This document shows positions 35,920-47,678 of a stretch of 64,000 bases of DNA, in pieces. Made by a program: the position numbers and the translations under genes. Location: positions 445,001 to 509,000 of the forward strand of contig CAUJNA010003816.1 in assembly GCA_963377175.1 (NCBI GenBank), given 5' to 3'. This stretch comes from Effrenium voratum. Lineage: Eukaryota; Sar; Dinophyceae; Suessiales; Symbiodiniaceae. The notes beneath the pieces were generated by a model. The model was given only the letters and a program-made list of their open reading frames with translations, had not been told where the DNA came from and did no database searches. The first letter of the stretch is position 1; every line of letters starts with the position of its first letter.

Positions 35920-38324
35920 ACGAATTTGTGGTTAGCCCGATGCCTTGGTGGTTAAGTGGCTTCCTATTTCCCATCTATACACAAAGGGGTTCAAATTCCC
36001 AAACCAATCCAAACCACCCAAGAGATGGTATAGAGATGGTACCCTGTATTGCTTGGTTCTAAGGGAGAACAAAGGGAATAATTACCACCAATTTTGAGGG
36101 TCAACCCCAATTAATTGCAGTACAAGAAGATGCCTGCCCTTTTTGGTGTCAGAAACGCCAATGCCGAGTGCTGGCTTTGAGTGCAGCCGAAGGGCAAAGG
36201 GCCAGGAAAGAGCCCACGCAAAGACTGGTACTCATCCTGCGAGCGTCCGAGTTGTTCTAAATACCCCGTGCACGTTCCACGTCTATGACCATGGCCTATT
36301 GCCACCTGGTTTAAAACCACGGCAAATACAACAATCCAACAATCCTAAAAGTGGACGGGACTTCCCAAAATGAAAGAATCACTCCTTCCTGACAGCTTCC
36401 ATCACTGAAGGAAGGGTGTTGGCAAAGAGAAACTAAACGAAACCGTTGACCAATTTTCTATCCTTGTGTTCTGGGTGCAAAATAGGGGTCTGTGTTTTCA
36501 AACTACCCGTATTCTTTTGGTTTTCCTTGAGGAAGATTCACCACGCCGGGCTACTCAGCACCCAGTGCGGCGTTCTCATTTCAGTGGCCTGTCGACAATC
36601 AAATCCACGGTTTCAACCGATGTCCGTCCACGAATCCAAGTCTCCACATGCCGCCCTGCCCCAGGAAATAAACACATTCTCGATGGACTTGCTAGAAGCG
36701 ACGGATTGGTCATATCTATTATCACGCGCAAGCACTCACACACAAAGAGCAATACTGGTGTGTTTCTTCGAGGGCAGCTCTTTTGGGGTAGTTTGAAAGG
36801 GAACCAAAGGTTTGCCACCCATCTCGGGGCTCCCCTCACTTGGGGGATACACGCATATTTTCCTCGCAGTCAACACAGACTTTCTTGTTGCAGGCTGATC
36901 GAGGCAATTCCTGACTCTCGCACCCCGTCCAGAGTGTATCTGCAAATCCCGCTTGCCTAAAACATTGCAGACACACACACACACACACTAACGTGTCTTT
37001 AGCTGGTTGGTTTTTGCAGGGATACTGGAGGTAAGGGAGTCGCTCCATTTGATGCTCCGTCACATTGGTCCAACTGACCCAGTGTTGAACATTTGTCCCA
37101 GTTGCCCCTTACAAACCCAGAAATAGAAAGGTTTCCCTTTTTTCTTGGTTTTCCCGTGTCTGGCAGAAAACAAAAAAAACAAACCAACTGGGACGATCGG
37201 AGGATCCCGAGTGGAACACCGTTTGAGGGCCACGAAACATGTCCCAAAGATGACCAGAGATCCCGTCGAATGCGGGGCAGTATGGCACCCGGCCCGCCCC
37301 TGGCCTGGGAGCTGTTGGCACCAAGCCTCAAACAGCACGAGCCCCGAATGAATGCGCCAGGAAAAAAATGGACCCCTCCAAACTGGCGCCACCGGTTTTC
37401 TCCTTTTGGTGTCCCCTTAACCCCCCCCCACCCCCCCAAAAAAAAGAAGAAGAAGTGGAGGGCAAAGCCCTGGTTGCCATTGACATCAAGTTGCCGTAAG
37501 TTGGGTAAACGGAGGAAGGGGGGGAGGGTTGGGATTCTATGGTTTTACAAGAAGAAAAACAAACTGTTGCTAATGGCTCCTGGTCGCCTTCTTCGCAGAA
37601 GAAATTAGGGGCAAAGGGGTCCCGTTTTCTGCAGCAAAGTAGGCCAGCCTCACAACTATCTGACTATCTCATGGCAGACATCTACTTGGTGATAGAAAGT
37701 CCGTTAATCGGGTTTCATCCGTCCCCGGTGCGTTTTGTGGACACAGGCGGTCTTAGGCTTAGGTTTATAAACCCCATCTATGCAGTGTAACCCATCTATT
37801 GTTTAACCAAAGTGTTCTGGCCTTGCCTCCCATAGTCTTCCAACCCTTTTGGCTTGTGAAATTGGATTGTTCTGACTGCTGCCCGCTGTTTTGAAGAGGT
37901 CTTTATTTCACAGTGTCCTCTTCCCTGATTCAAAAAATGTGGGTTTTCATGGATGTCGTGTCCTAAAGGCTTCCTTGATGTCGTGTCCCAAAGGTTGCAC
38001 GTCGTGGTTTTCCGAACTCTACCGGGTTTGTCCACCCCCTCGAAGGACACATGTGCTCCCAGCACGCAACCCCCCCCAAACCAACCCCCAAAGAAATCTC
38101 TGAACACAGCCCAAAACCCAAAACCAGGCCCTAAACCAACACCAACCCCCTCCCAACAGCAACCTCTACAACCCTTGGTATGGCTGCAGACAACTTTGAC
38201 ATTTGCAACCCCCCCCCCCCCCCCTAAAATGAACAGAACCAAAAGACGCAACAAACACCTCAACGCTTGCCAAGTGAAGTAAGCCCCCTCCAAAGCGTTG
38301 TTTGTGGGTTCTCCACTGACCGAC
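35920..38324. other. Interval between genes A and B
   Basis: One family III element, an (AC)n tract at 36968-36987 and a poly-C/poly-A stretch at 37424-37450. No exon supported; promoter elements cannot be recognised, as expected for a dinoflagellate. Confidence 0.45.
36754..36858. repeat. Family III element
   Basis: TGGTGTGTTTCTTCGAGGGC...GTTTGAAAGGGAACCAAAGG...GGGGATACACGCATAT. Confidence 0.6.
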
Positions 38325-38434
38325 CCCTTGTGGCTTCACTTGTCGCAGGCTTCGCCGGGAAGGCCAGGCTTGGGCGGTTGAAGGGGTGGAAGGCTCGGTT
38401 CTTTTTTCGGCGGGAGGATGGACCCCATGCGGCC
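38325..38434 (-). CDS. Possible 5' exon of gene B
   Basis: Acceptor GGTCTCAG|GGCCGC, then a frame with GC-rich third positions including NRAFHPFNRPSLAFPAKP and TSEATR. A proline-rich alternative frame and an open plus frame also exist. The composition (Arg, Ser, Pro, no acidic residues at first) could be a targeting region, but that is speculation. Confidence 0.25.
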
Positions 38435-39114
38435 CTGAGACCCCCTGAGAAATTCGGGGGCTCTTAAGATGGTTTTACTGTGAGTCTGAGTTTTCGAAAA
38501 CCCGTTTTTGAGCGGCTCCTTCATTGACTCCCAATGAAGACAACCCCACAGGATCATTCATCCAAAAAATGACTTCTGGTAGTCCGGGGCAATCCCAACT
38601 CACAGTGCAGCCCAGATGGCAATTGATTTGAATGAGGAAACCCCCGGTCCAAAAATAGGTCGGTGGACACATCCCGACCGAGCTCTGATGTCCAATGGTC
38701 TCGCCGAAAGTTCCCACAATTAAAGCGGATAATTTCTGGGACCATCTGCCAGAAAAGGTTGCACATTCGGCCCAACTAGGCGCTACTGTAGGTTCCGCCC
38801 CAGGCCCTGAACATTCTGGAAATGGAGGTTCGCCATTCCCAATCCATTTCAATTGGAAATCCACAAAGGACACCAAATGGGGGTGTCTTTCTTAAGGGGA
38901 CCCAGGACCCACCCAAAATGGTGGCTTTCCTCTTGGTTGCCCATAGGTGTTTGCCTTGAAAAAGCAAGCCGAGTGGAAACCCGCAACTGACTTCCGCCAA
39001 CTCCCAAATTAACTCCCCCAAAGCCTCCTCGGGCTTTCAATGGGTGGGCCCCAGACCCCTGCATTGGACACCCCGCTGCTTGCGGGCCCGAAATTTCTCG
39101 GGAGGCTGTGGCTC

Positions 39115-39211
39115 ACAACCGTTTTGGGATCCCATGTTGGGGGTTTTCGGTGCACCACCCATTTTAGAACCCATTTCAGTGGTTGGATTGGGATAGGATT
39201 TTGACCCATGG
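39115..39211 (+). repeat. Family IVb element
   Basis: CAACCGTTTTGGGATCCCAT, CACCACCCATTTTAGAACCC, GGATTTTGACCCATGG. It abuts a candidate exon at 39213. Confidence 0.78.
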
Positions 39212-39212
39212 C

Positions 39213-39273
39213 CGGGAGCCTCTGGGCCTTTGAGAAAACGCCGAGCTCCGCGCTGCACGGATGCCTCGCGGAG
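39213..39273 (-). CDS. Possible 5' exon of gene B
   Basis: A strong pyrimidine-tract acceptor (CTTTTTTTTTCTCCGCGAG|) is followed by an open GC-rich frame, LREASVQRGARRFLKGPEAP. The donor would be GC (CCCG|GCCATG), where a family IV element begins. The segment also contains a short palindrome of CGCGGAGCTC type, so it may be non-coding. Phase to the next candidate exon could not be matched. Confidence 0.28.
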
Positions 39274-40737
39274 CTCGCGGAGAAAAAAAAGGGCGAAGCC
39301 CTGGTGGAAACCAGCTGAAAGCCCGGAAGTGGATGCCCGGCAAAAAAAGTTAACCATTGCTGGATGAAAGGAAAACCGAAAAGGCAGAAGCTGAAAAACG
39401 CAAGCTAAGCCTATAGAAGTGAAACACAATAATATCTTCATAGTTTGGCAGGGAAACATGGTTGCATCACTATATTTTAGCATAAGTCCATTTCAAGGAC
39501 TGTCATGGTCTCTGGTCTGGCAGCCATGGAGATGTACAGTTGGTATGTTTCGCCAAGGGTCAAAGATGCTAATTCAGAGTTCATTCTCAGTGTCAAGCTC
39601 ATTCGCAATGCAAGGGGAGCCATTGCAGCCGAAACACGTTACTAATCCTGATGGTTTTCTGGGCCATTCTTCAGACAAGGGGCTATGAACTTCTCGCGGC
39701 TGCCTTGCTGCTTTGAATTGCTGGGAATGAGTTGGTTCGGGGGAAAAACGCACGGGGATACGCGTGGTCCATGCCCGAAGCTTGACACCTCAGGGCTCCA
39801 CAATCAAACCAGATCTCAGGGAAACGCGACTTATCCTATCACCTCAGAAAGAACCTCTCTTCGATCTGGCCAAGGTGATGCTAAAACCCCAAAGGGCCAT
39901 CGTGGGCGATCCCCCAACTTTTAGCAGGGGGGGATCTTGGTTGCTGTTGACCCCCCTGCAAAAAGTTTAACTGTTTGGGTGTTCAGTGGCAAACCCAACT
40001 TGATTTCAACCAAAAAGTTCAAGTCTACAGATCCAACCCAATAGCAGTCAAGGGATTGAGACAAGACATCACCAAGGGCCCCTTTACTTTCCTCCTCCTT
40101 GCCTGGGCGGTCACGGCAAAAGCCAATGCCACCTGCGCTCGCTCTCGCCGGCAGTTAGGAACAAAAGGCCGCAGGACGGGGTTTGTTCCCAAAGTAAAAA
40201 CCGCTTTTCGGTTGGGGTACAATGATGCGAAAAAGAAAAAAATGGAAAGGCCAGAAGACTCCTGGCTGCTTGAAAGGTTCTTTGGTGGCCCAGACCAAGA
40301 TGGGTCCCCAAAGGATTTGGGGACCTGACACCTGGAAATGAACATGATTCTGGGGTCACTTTAAACCTAGATCAACTACTGTGAAACGAAAGTCCGGCAC
40401 TAGACCAACCCCTACTTCGAGGGTGATTTGGAGGTTCCAGGTTTTCCCTGAAGGTGTGTGGAAATGGCCTTGGAAGAAGAACAGCGATATTGGCGATATC
40501 CTTGCCCAGCAGAAGACAACGTACTCATATTAGCTTTGACCGCATGAACACCAGCCAAGCAACATGCTAGCCCCCGGCTGGCTCGTGGCTTGCCTGACTC
40601 ACTTTTACTACCGCCTCTGGTCGTGGCCTATGACGTTTTTGGGGTTTGTGGGAGAGGCACGGGGGAGGGGCCCGGTCGGCCCCTGCAACGCTCCGGCCCG
40701 TTCTGTGCCGTGGGCAATACATAGGACTACTTCACGT

Positions 40738-40851
40738 TCAAGGGGCTCGCAGTGACAAAGCTTCCCCGCCTGAAGCATTGGACGAGGATGCTGCATTGTC
40801 GCGGATCAACGTCGGCTCTTGAGCCAAACTTGCGCCGAGCCCGGCTTGCGG
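40738..40851 (-). CDS. Possible gene A terminal exon
   Basis: Acceptor CTCGCGGAAG|CCGCAA, then 37 codons and TGA at 40738-40740, phase 0. The peptide begins PQAGLGASLAQEPTLIRDNA and is then serine-rich before ending SLRAP. Phase agrees with exon 16. A second minus frame (including ASRARRKFGSRADVDPRQCS) is also open, so both frame and membership of gene A are tentative. Confidence 0.38.
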   Translation of the reverse strand, partial: PQAGLGASLAQEPTLIRDNAASSSNASGGEALSLRAP

Positions 40852-40882
40852 CTTCCGCGAGTTCGAAGGGAATGTGCCTCAG

Positions 40883-40996
40883 TATATATATATATATATG
40901 TACATATGTACACCATATGAACACGCTTGTGGAACGAGGCAATGAACATAACCATGGTGTATATCCAAATAATAATACATATATATATATATATAT
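40883..40996. repeat. Paired AT microsatellites
   Basis: Two (TA)8-9 tracts 80 bp apart. Further AT tracts of similar size lie at 21711, 42367, 42419, 42620, 58925, 60597 and 62088. Confidence 0.95.
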
Positions 40997-41440
40997 GCAT
41001 AACAACATATCTGGAGTATCTACTCCAGGCTTCGGACAGGACAATTGTTGAGCCCGTCACGTATATATGAAGCCGCCTATAATTTTGCACAGAAACGTGA
41101 AGTCCGCTCTTTTTCTGGGTCCTCAAATTGGATTTGCTCCCCTTGAGTAGAAACGGACATGTTCCTGACTGAATACTGTGTTTCACATAGCTGCACATTT
41201 CAGGGACCCTGCCCGGCGCGTATGCCAAACAAACACTTATTCAGTCAAACTTAGCTTCTACTGTCCCCTCCCCCTTAAGGTACGTAGTGTCAACCCCCCT
41301 ACCTTAAGGGGGAGGGGAGGTGGAACCCAGGACCCCAATTCCATTTATCTAGTCATAGGGAGAATGGGTTGCCATACATGGAAGTCCAGGGGTCACCCTC
41401 CCCCAATTCCATTAGGTGGGGATCTACCCTCATTCCAACT

Positions 41441-41557
41441 AGGTTTTCCAGATTTGAGAGGATAGAATAAGGGTACCAACTTTGTTTCTGTAGTCGATTT
41501 TAGTAGGAGAACCCTCCCCCCAAAAAGGTGAGAAAGGGCACTACTGGGGGGACCTAG
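41441..41557 (+). repeat. Family I element, copy 3
   Basis: Begins CTAGGTTTTCCAG and ends GGGGACCTAG. It stops 25 bases from the donor of the possible exon at 41582. Confidence 0.8.
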
Positions 41558-41581
41558 CCAAGAAACCCCACCGCCTGCCAC

Positions 41582-41638
41582 TCGAGTCTCGAGCAGAGCC
41601 CGCCGCAGGCGCGCCGGCGCCAGCCTGCCGGCGCCGGC
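41582..41638 (-). CDS. Possible gene A exon 16
   Basis: 57 very GC-rich bases, acceptor GGTCGCCAG|GCC and donor ACTCGA|GTGGCA, phase 0 at both ends. The peptide is AGAGRLAPARLRRALLETR. It would extend the protein past the methyltransferase core. A family I element ends only 25 bases beyond the donor. All three minus frames are open over this short stretch, so it is less certain than exons 11-14. Confidence 0.4.
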
Positions 41639-42175
41639 CTGGCGACCAGTCGCGCCCAAGGCAAAGGCCCGGTGTTTCGGTCCAACGCCTTCGAAAGATC
41701 CCGCTAACTCCAAAACGGCACTGGTACATGTGATGCACCCCTCTCCCCCCCGAAAACAAGTCTTTCAAAGCCCCTCCGCAAGGTTTGTTTTGGCCTTAAT
41801 CCCTTTCTTCAACTGTCAATCCGTGTGTACAGGATTTAAACATGGTTGTGAGTGAAGTTGGTGGACTCATAACCATTTGGTTAGTTGATACATGTCCACT
41901 ATCAGGGCTTGAAGTCAGCTCGAGATGAGTTTTGACAACAGCTGCGATGCGCTGGCCCCATTAATTCACCATGATCACAGGCACCACATTAGAAGGAACT
42001 AACCCCTATTTTTCTGACTTTGACAACCCCCTGTGCTTCAATTTTACCATTCTGGGGACCTTGCTCAAATGTGCAGTTTTACTGCTCCTAAGCGAGTTAC
42101 ATTTAGGGGTATCATCTGTAGGGGGATCACTGGGATCCTGTGATAACATCAACAGAGACGCAGGGCGCAGCACGC

Positions 42176-42294
42176 TCCACAGAGTTTCGAACAGCTCAGG
42201 CGCCCCGTCTTCTCTTCCCGCGCGCGTTCAGCGAGGGCCAAGGTCAGCGTGTTCAGCGTCCGCGCTTCCACCCGGAAGCCAAAAGGCCCGAGGG
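42176..42294 (-). CDS. Gene A exon 15: last core strand of the methyltransferase
   Basis: Acceptor GTCTCCGAAG| in phase 1. The peptide LGPFGFRVEARTLNTL continues to TLALAERAREEKTGRL and ends in a cysteine-containing tail. 'GF.V' is the usual start of the final beta hairpin. Here I end the exon at a GC donor (GTGGA|GCGTGC), which keeps phase 0 into exon 16. If unspliced, the frame instead stops at TGA 42149-42151, giving a protein that ends soon after the core domain. Confidence 0.68.
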
Positions 42295-44151
42295 CTTCGG
42301 AGACAAACCTTGGCCGCAAACCGCTGAATGTGCAGAAATATAGGTATACAAATAACTACATATACATACATATATATATATATATATAACATACATGTAT
42401 CTTAGTGCTGACCAAATACATATATATATATATATGCATACATAAATACCTCACATCGTCTTCATAGATAAAATGTATGACTATATGTGAATAGATATAT
42501 GTCCAGCCTCCCAACATGTGTGTGTGTGTAGCTCCATGCGTATTTAAAGATATGTACACCGCAATGAAGCCTTATACTTCCCTTCTGCTTACCCAAGGTG
42601 ATCCGATCGTTGAAGATCTTTATATATATATATATATATATGTGTACTGTATATGTGGGTATGCACATATCATTTTTTATTTGTACCCGGAAAGCCGGCG
42701 AAGTCGGGGACGGAAGATTCAAACACGTAAGAACTATATAGTTTGGCGCACTCTTCTTTTCCCCTTCGCCCTCTCCTACTCTTTCTCGCCCTCTCTCTCT
42801 CTCTCTCGTTGCTCCCTCTTTCTGTTGATGTTCTCTTTTTCCTGCTTTCTCTTGTTCATCTTTCTTTATTGTCCTCCGTCTCTTTCTCTTGTCTTGCTCT
42901 TGCTGTCCTTTGATCCTTCTCTTTCTCTTTGATCTTTGCTCGTTGCTCTTTTGTCTTTCTATGTCTTGTTCTGTTCACCATGCGCTTTCTTCTTCGCTTT
43001 CTCTTCGCGGAAGCCAAGAACTCCGAAAGCCGAGTTTTTGAGGTGACCGCCCGAAAGTCCGATGGTTCCGCAAGCGAAGTGAAAAATGCAAAAAAAAAAA
43101 AACAAAAACATTTTTTTGGTAGACCCGCCACAGTCCGCAGAGGGCTCACCTTCTGATAGTTGCACTTCTACTCTTACAAACCATGCGCAAGCGCACGCAC
43201 CCTCAAGCAGAGCCAACTCAATTCCTTTAATCACGCCTATAGTCTAGGAGAACCATTATAACCATTGTATTCCCTTGTAAATATCTCAGCCATGCAACCC
43301 CAAGGGTCGATGTGTGCCCCTGTGTCATCGTAACCTGCATGGTTACTTCACGGGCAGCTCCGGTCGGGTTCTGAGAGGAGGAATTCTTGTAACGAGTTTA
43401 GGTCAGAACTGTTCTCCCGGATGAGTGGCTTAATTACCTCCACAGGTTTCCAATCAGGAAGTCTGAAGGATCCGGTGGGACATAGCCGGGAATGCCAGAA
43501 GAACATGACCTGACAACTGCCCGAGCAAACTCCGTTCCTGTTCCTACGTTTCTCCCGTGAAATACTGTCGATGGGTCAAAACCTGCAGCAGTTGCTCTGC
43601 ATGAAGCCCTATGCGAGCTCAGCATCCAGCCCTCGTTTGGGTCTGGAACCACCCTTCGCATCCTTTTGCCCCTAAAGTGTGCTTTGAAGAATGATATTAC
43701 AGGCAGCCACGCCACAAAGCAAAACCTATCCTCAGACACCTGAAGTCTGTTTTCAAGAATGGGCTAAGTGCAAGTGCTGGTACAAAATGGGTTTTGCTTG
43801 GCTGCTCGCTGGGTGCTCTCCACACCGCTCCCGACGCCATCCTCGCCCAAGTTTCGTACAGCTTGCCTGCTGCTGGACCAGGGTCTGCGCTATAAACTTC
43901 AGGAATCCCTGAAACCCTGATGGGCAGTCGCAAGAGCCTGAAAGGATCTCGAAAAAATGGTCGAGATCCTTCAAGTTGTTTTGGGCCTTATGTTTGAAAG
44001 GATCTCGAAAAACGGTGGGAGACCATTCAAGTTGTTTTCGACTTCATGTTTTACAGCCACCCCCCCCCCCCATGCAAACAAAAACAACAAACAACACGGG
44101 GGCTTCAAGCGGTCTGGGGTCCCTCCCATCGGCCAGGCAGCTGGGTCTCAC
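42295..44151. other. Gene A intron
   Basis: AT microsatellites at its 42.3-42.7 kb end and the pyrimidine tract. A plus frame at 43008-43095 (AEAKNSESRVFEVTARKS) follows the tract but has no partner exon. A 70-bp duplication (AAAGGATCTCGAAAAA...TTCAAGTTGTTTT) lies at 43935-44045. Confidence 0.5.
42755..42985 (+). repeat. 230-bp pyrimidine-rich tract
   Basis: Almost only C and T on the plus strand (CTCTTTCTCTTTGATC, CTCTCTCTCTCTCTCG); purine-rich on the minus strand. Confidence 0.92.
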
Positions 44152-44238
44152 CTTTGGGCACCTGCAGCACCAGGCGCCCAACGGGCGCCAAATGCGCTGA
44201 GGCGGTGCGGCCGATACTCGCGAAGATGGACCTGGGAG
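44152..44238 (-). CDS. Gene A exon 14: late methyltransferase strand
   Basis: 87 bases, acceptor ATGTCAAG| and strong donor CCCAAAG|GTGAGACC, phase 1 to phase 1. The peptide SIFASIGRTASAHLAPVG runs into GRLVLQVPK, matching the helix and strand 5 (L.PGG.l.l) seen after NPPY in this family. The frame was chosen by the fit to this pattern and by phase. A partial family II element starts 18 bases upstream of the acceptor. Confidence 0.75.
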
Positions 44239-44255
44239 CTTGACATTTTCTCGGT

Positions 44256-44327
44256 TGCTTTATGCTCCCCTGCTAAAAGTGACTAACTTTTAGTGGTTTA
44301 ATTCGGAAAACCCATTAGTTGGCAAAA
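44256..44327 (+). repeat. Family II element, 5' part
   Basis: CTCCCCTGCTAAAAGTGACT and the pairing AACTTTTAGTGG block, without the CCACCAAG end. It starts 18 bases from methyltransferase exon 14. Confidence 0.7.
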
Positions 44328-45114
44328 GGTGGAAGTCCTAACATCCATGCAAAATGCACCAAAGTTTTGTTGACCGCTTGAATCGAGTTGAGGCTCCGTT
44401 TGCAGCTTCTTGTTTCTTTTCTGAAAGTTCTTGCTGGTGGAGGTGTGCGTCAAGAACCATCCGGAGCGAGAAAGACGTGACTTGCTCTTGTTTGGTGCGA
44501 CAGGGATGACAACCGAGTCCGTTGGGAATGAACCGGTGGGGATTGTAAGGTCAGGAAAGCCGAAGATGCTTTCTCATGGTCGTTCCGTTTCTCATTCCCT
44601 GAGAACCGGCAAAGCTCTCTGAGTTCGCGCGTCTCCTAAGCGAAGCTTCTTTCTTGAGTCTAGGAGTCTAGGTACAGAGTCTACGTCACTGGCCACCACA
44701 TGTCCATTGTGGCTCAAGGTATCCACGCTGTTCCTTTGCAAACAAACAACTCCAGCATAATTTGCAAACACAGTTTCAAACGCTAAACACAGCTTCATAA
44801 CATGTGTGTCCAAATCACATCAGAAAATATGAATGCAGCTCAAACTCACCAACAATACCCCAAACTTATGTGTGAAATGAAGGATGCTCACAGGAAGTGC
44901 ATTCGCAACTCCTCAGGAAGGGTACATGGCAACGGCGCCAACCCAAGCGAGTCCTGGGTGTTAGTGGCAGCTCAGACATCCTTTGCCACATGGACGTCTT
45001 GTGGCCCACGTGTGTCGAACCCTGGCTTCAAAGCTGCAAAATGGAACTCTCAAATGGAAGCACCGGCTTTGGGGCAGGTTGAATGGCTTAAATTTACTGG
45101 AACAAGCCTCTCAC

Positions 45115-45270
45115 CTGACGCGCGAACAGGGCTTCTGCCGAGATGCTCCGAGTCGCGGTAGCTCCTCATGCGCTGCTCTTTGTCAGCCGAGTAGGGGGGG
45201 TTCGCAAGAATCACTTCGAACTCGCCCTCCAGGTCTCTGAAATCTTTCACCTGCCGATGTCTGCTAGTCG
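45115..45270 (-). CDS. Gene A exon 13: catalytic NPPY motif
   Basis: 156 bases, acceptor ACATCTTTAG| and strong donor GCGTCAG|GTGAGAGG, phase 1 to phase 1. The peptide contains RHRQVKDFRDLEGEFEVILA immediately followed by NPPYSADKEQ and YRDSEHLGR. NPPY binds the substrate amide or amine in N5-glutamine and N6-adenine methyltransferases. The strand FEVILANPPY preceded by an acidic loop is a near-consensus PrmC/HemK arrangement. An acceptor inside the exon (GATTTCAG|AG) is the alternative start. Confidence 0.87.
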
Positions 45271-46747
45271 CTAAAGATGTCACGGAACAACAAAAGCACG
45301 CCCCTTGAAACAAAACAACAAACATGTGGCCCTTCAGAACCAACACGGGGAAGTTCCCCAGGGATATCGCCAAGTTTCAAGCCAACGCGGCGAAATCAAC
45401 GAACATGCTTCAGCAATGCATGCTCACTGAGAGTTTCCACACCCAGATTCTTCCCAACTGACCTTGGCAGGAGACTCCCCCAGCCCTCTTGGGCAAAAGG
45501 GCGCGTTCCTTTTATTGCTTTGTTTTGCTTTGTTGGTTTCATTTCAAAGCGAACCCCCTCCCAAAACCAATTGAACAAACGGCGCCGGGGGTCTGGGCTG
45601 CATTCTCATACTTGACCCCTGGGCCCCTGGGTTTCAGGTACCAAATGATACCATTGTGTTTTTTCAATAGCCTTTGGTGCTGCTGGGAGTACCGCTGAAA
45701 GATATGAGCCCCCTTTGGACAAGTCAGCGCAGGGCTGGAGACTGGGCCAGTCCGGTACTCCGTTCTCCCTTGGCACCACAAATCCCTTGTCAGGAAGGAT
45801 CCAACTGGGCAGATTTTTGGGTATGAATCTCAATCGGGGGCCCGAAACGGACATCATCTAGGTGCGGATTCGTGTCCACCAATCACTTTTTGATCGGTGG
45901 TTCCCTATTCCAATTCATCGCCATTTTACCACATTCAAACTGGAAACAAGGAATCCCGAAAAACCTTCACCGACCGACACCGAACCTAAGCTCGCTTGAC
46001 CCTGACCGAGCTTGGCATATTTTGCGCTTAAAGGGATCGCTTGGAGGGTTGAAGAGCTCGCTTGAGACTCGAGCACAACTCCCAGCTGTTGGCTTCCCCA
46101 GTTGGCAGTCCAAAGCCTTTGGCATAGGATCGGCGATCCGTAGTCATCGACCCTTTTGGTCCAGTGGTGATCCCCAAGGCCCCATTCCCTGGGTTTTTTA
46201 TGTAGGGTCAAGCCCATCTTTCAGACTTATTGACCGGGGACAACCACAAGTGGGGTGTCCAAATACCCAAGGCTCGGTCCAAGGTTGCAGGCTGAAGGGC
46301 GGTCTGGGTGCATCCTTTGGGACCAATCTGGGGGTTGATCCAAAGGTCCGTGATACCGATTGGTGACCAGGGAAACCACCCAAAAGATGATGTTCACCAC
46401 TAAATGGGAAAGCTACCCATGGTCATTTTGAGGCCGACGGGAATATTGATCAGCCCCCATCTGACCATCTGGGATGGGAGGGTCTTTGGGGACTTTGGAA
46501 GAATAGATGGACAAAGTTCGCACCAAATGGAATAGATGAAGCCCTATATGCCCCATAAACACTGGGACAAACAACACCTCCCCCCTCCTCACGGTTGAAT
46601 TCAGCAACCACCTTTTGCCACCTGTGCTTTCCGAAAATCATCTCCATGCACACCGCAACACCCCCTCCCCCTCACTGACTGGAGCACCCACCTTTTTTTT
46701 GCCACCTCTATGTGTCCAAACAAATCCACTCCGCAGCCCCAAGCCCA

Positions 46748-46866
46748 GGTCCTCCAGCAGGGAGGTTAAATAAGGGTGCCAACTTTTTGCTGTAGTCTAT
46801 TTTAGTGGGGGTACCCTCCCCCCAAAAAAGAATCGGTGAGAAAGGGCACCCAGCTGGGGGACCTAG
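46748..46866 (+). repeat. Family I element, copy 4
   Basis: Begins GGTCCTCCAGCAGGGAGG and ends GGGGGACCTAG, 12 bases from the donor of methyltransferase exon 12. Confidence 0.9.
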
Positions 46867-46877
46867 AAGCTGTCCGC

Positions 46878-46977
46878 CCGCCTCGCAGGTGACGCGCTCC
46901 GCCAGGCCGTTGAGCTCCGCGTTCTCTTGGGCCAACTGCACTGCCAAGGCGCTCACGTCCACGCCCACCCCGGTGGC
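46878..46977 (-). CDS. Gene A exon 12: methyltransferase post-I motif
   Basis: 100 bases with acceptor CGAACTTCAG| and a GC donor (GAGGCGG|GCGGAC), phase 0 to phase 1. The peptide includes GVDVSALAVQLAQENAELNG and ends AERVTCEA. An acidic residue after a hydrophobic strand, SALAV, then NAxLNGL is the classic second beta-alpha unit of class I methyltransferases with the MTS domain (PrmC, RlmI-like). The exon sits between two same-orientation family I elements, 12 bases from one and 40 from the other. Confidence 0.85.
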
Positions 46978-47016
46978 CTGAAGTTCGCCCCAAAGGCAAC
47001 CCAGCAGCCTTTGCTA

Positions 47017-47128
47017 GGTTTTTGAGTAGAGAGATTGGAATAAGGGTACCAACTTTTTTTCTGTAGTCTATTTAGTAGGGGAACCCTCCCCCAAAAAGGG
47101 TGAGAAAGGGCACTACTGGGCGACCTAG
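47017..47128 (+). repeat. Family I element, copy 5
   Basis: Begins CTAGGTTTTTGAGTAGAG and ends CGACCTAG, 40 bases upstream of exon 12 on the minus strand. With copy 4 it brackets that exon in the same orientation. Confidence 0.88.
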
Positions 47129-47678
47129 TTTCGGATCGGGGGCGTGGGTGTGTTTTGAGCTTTCTTCACAAACCAGCTACCCCCCGGGATCCAGCAAAGC
47201 TGGTGGGAAAAGAGTGGCATAGCTCAAGGAAATCAACCCACCCCTTCAATTGGTGGTTCAGAGGCCAAAGAGTGGTTCACATTTGCCCTGAACGATTGAG
47301 GGCTACCAAAACCAAAGCACCTGGAAACAAAAGACTCATTGACCGAAACATGGACCGCTGCCAAGAGGTCTCAGCTTCCGCTGGTTCAAAACTCATGTTC
47401 CCCAAAAGCTAAAGGCTAAAAGATCTAGTCAAACTGGGCCAGACTCAGCCCACCCCAACCACAACAAAATTAAGTTTACTCTTTGCTCAGGAAACATAAA
47501 GGAAGGGCCTTCGAAGCAAAACAAAACACGCCCTCCGACTAACCTTGCGCCTGTGCGAGGCTAGAGGGAAATAAATTTCCTCTTGGAGGGACTGGGTGCC
47601 TGTCAAATGCCATGGCAAGGTTGGAGGGAGGGTATCCAACAAAAATGCGCCTGGCAATGCAAAAGCAAAGCGAAGGAC

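Noticed and set aside
39975..40328. 117-codon plus ORF
   Set aside because: No recognisable domain, and the opposite frame is open as well.
40818..40828. TTTGGCTCAAG on the minus strand, matching the last 11 bases of the dinoflagellate spliced leader
   Set aside because: Only about half of the preceding ten bases match, and the site lies inside a possible exon; probably chance.
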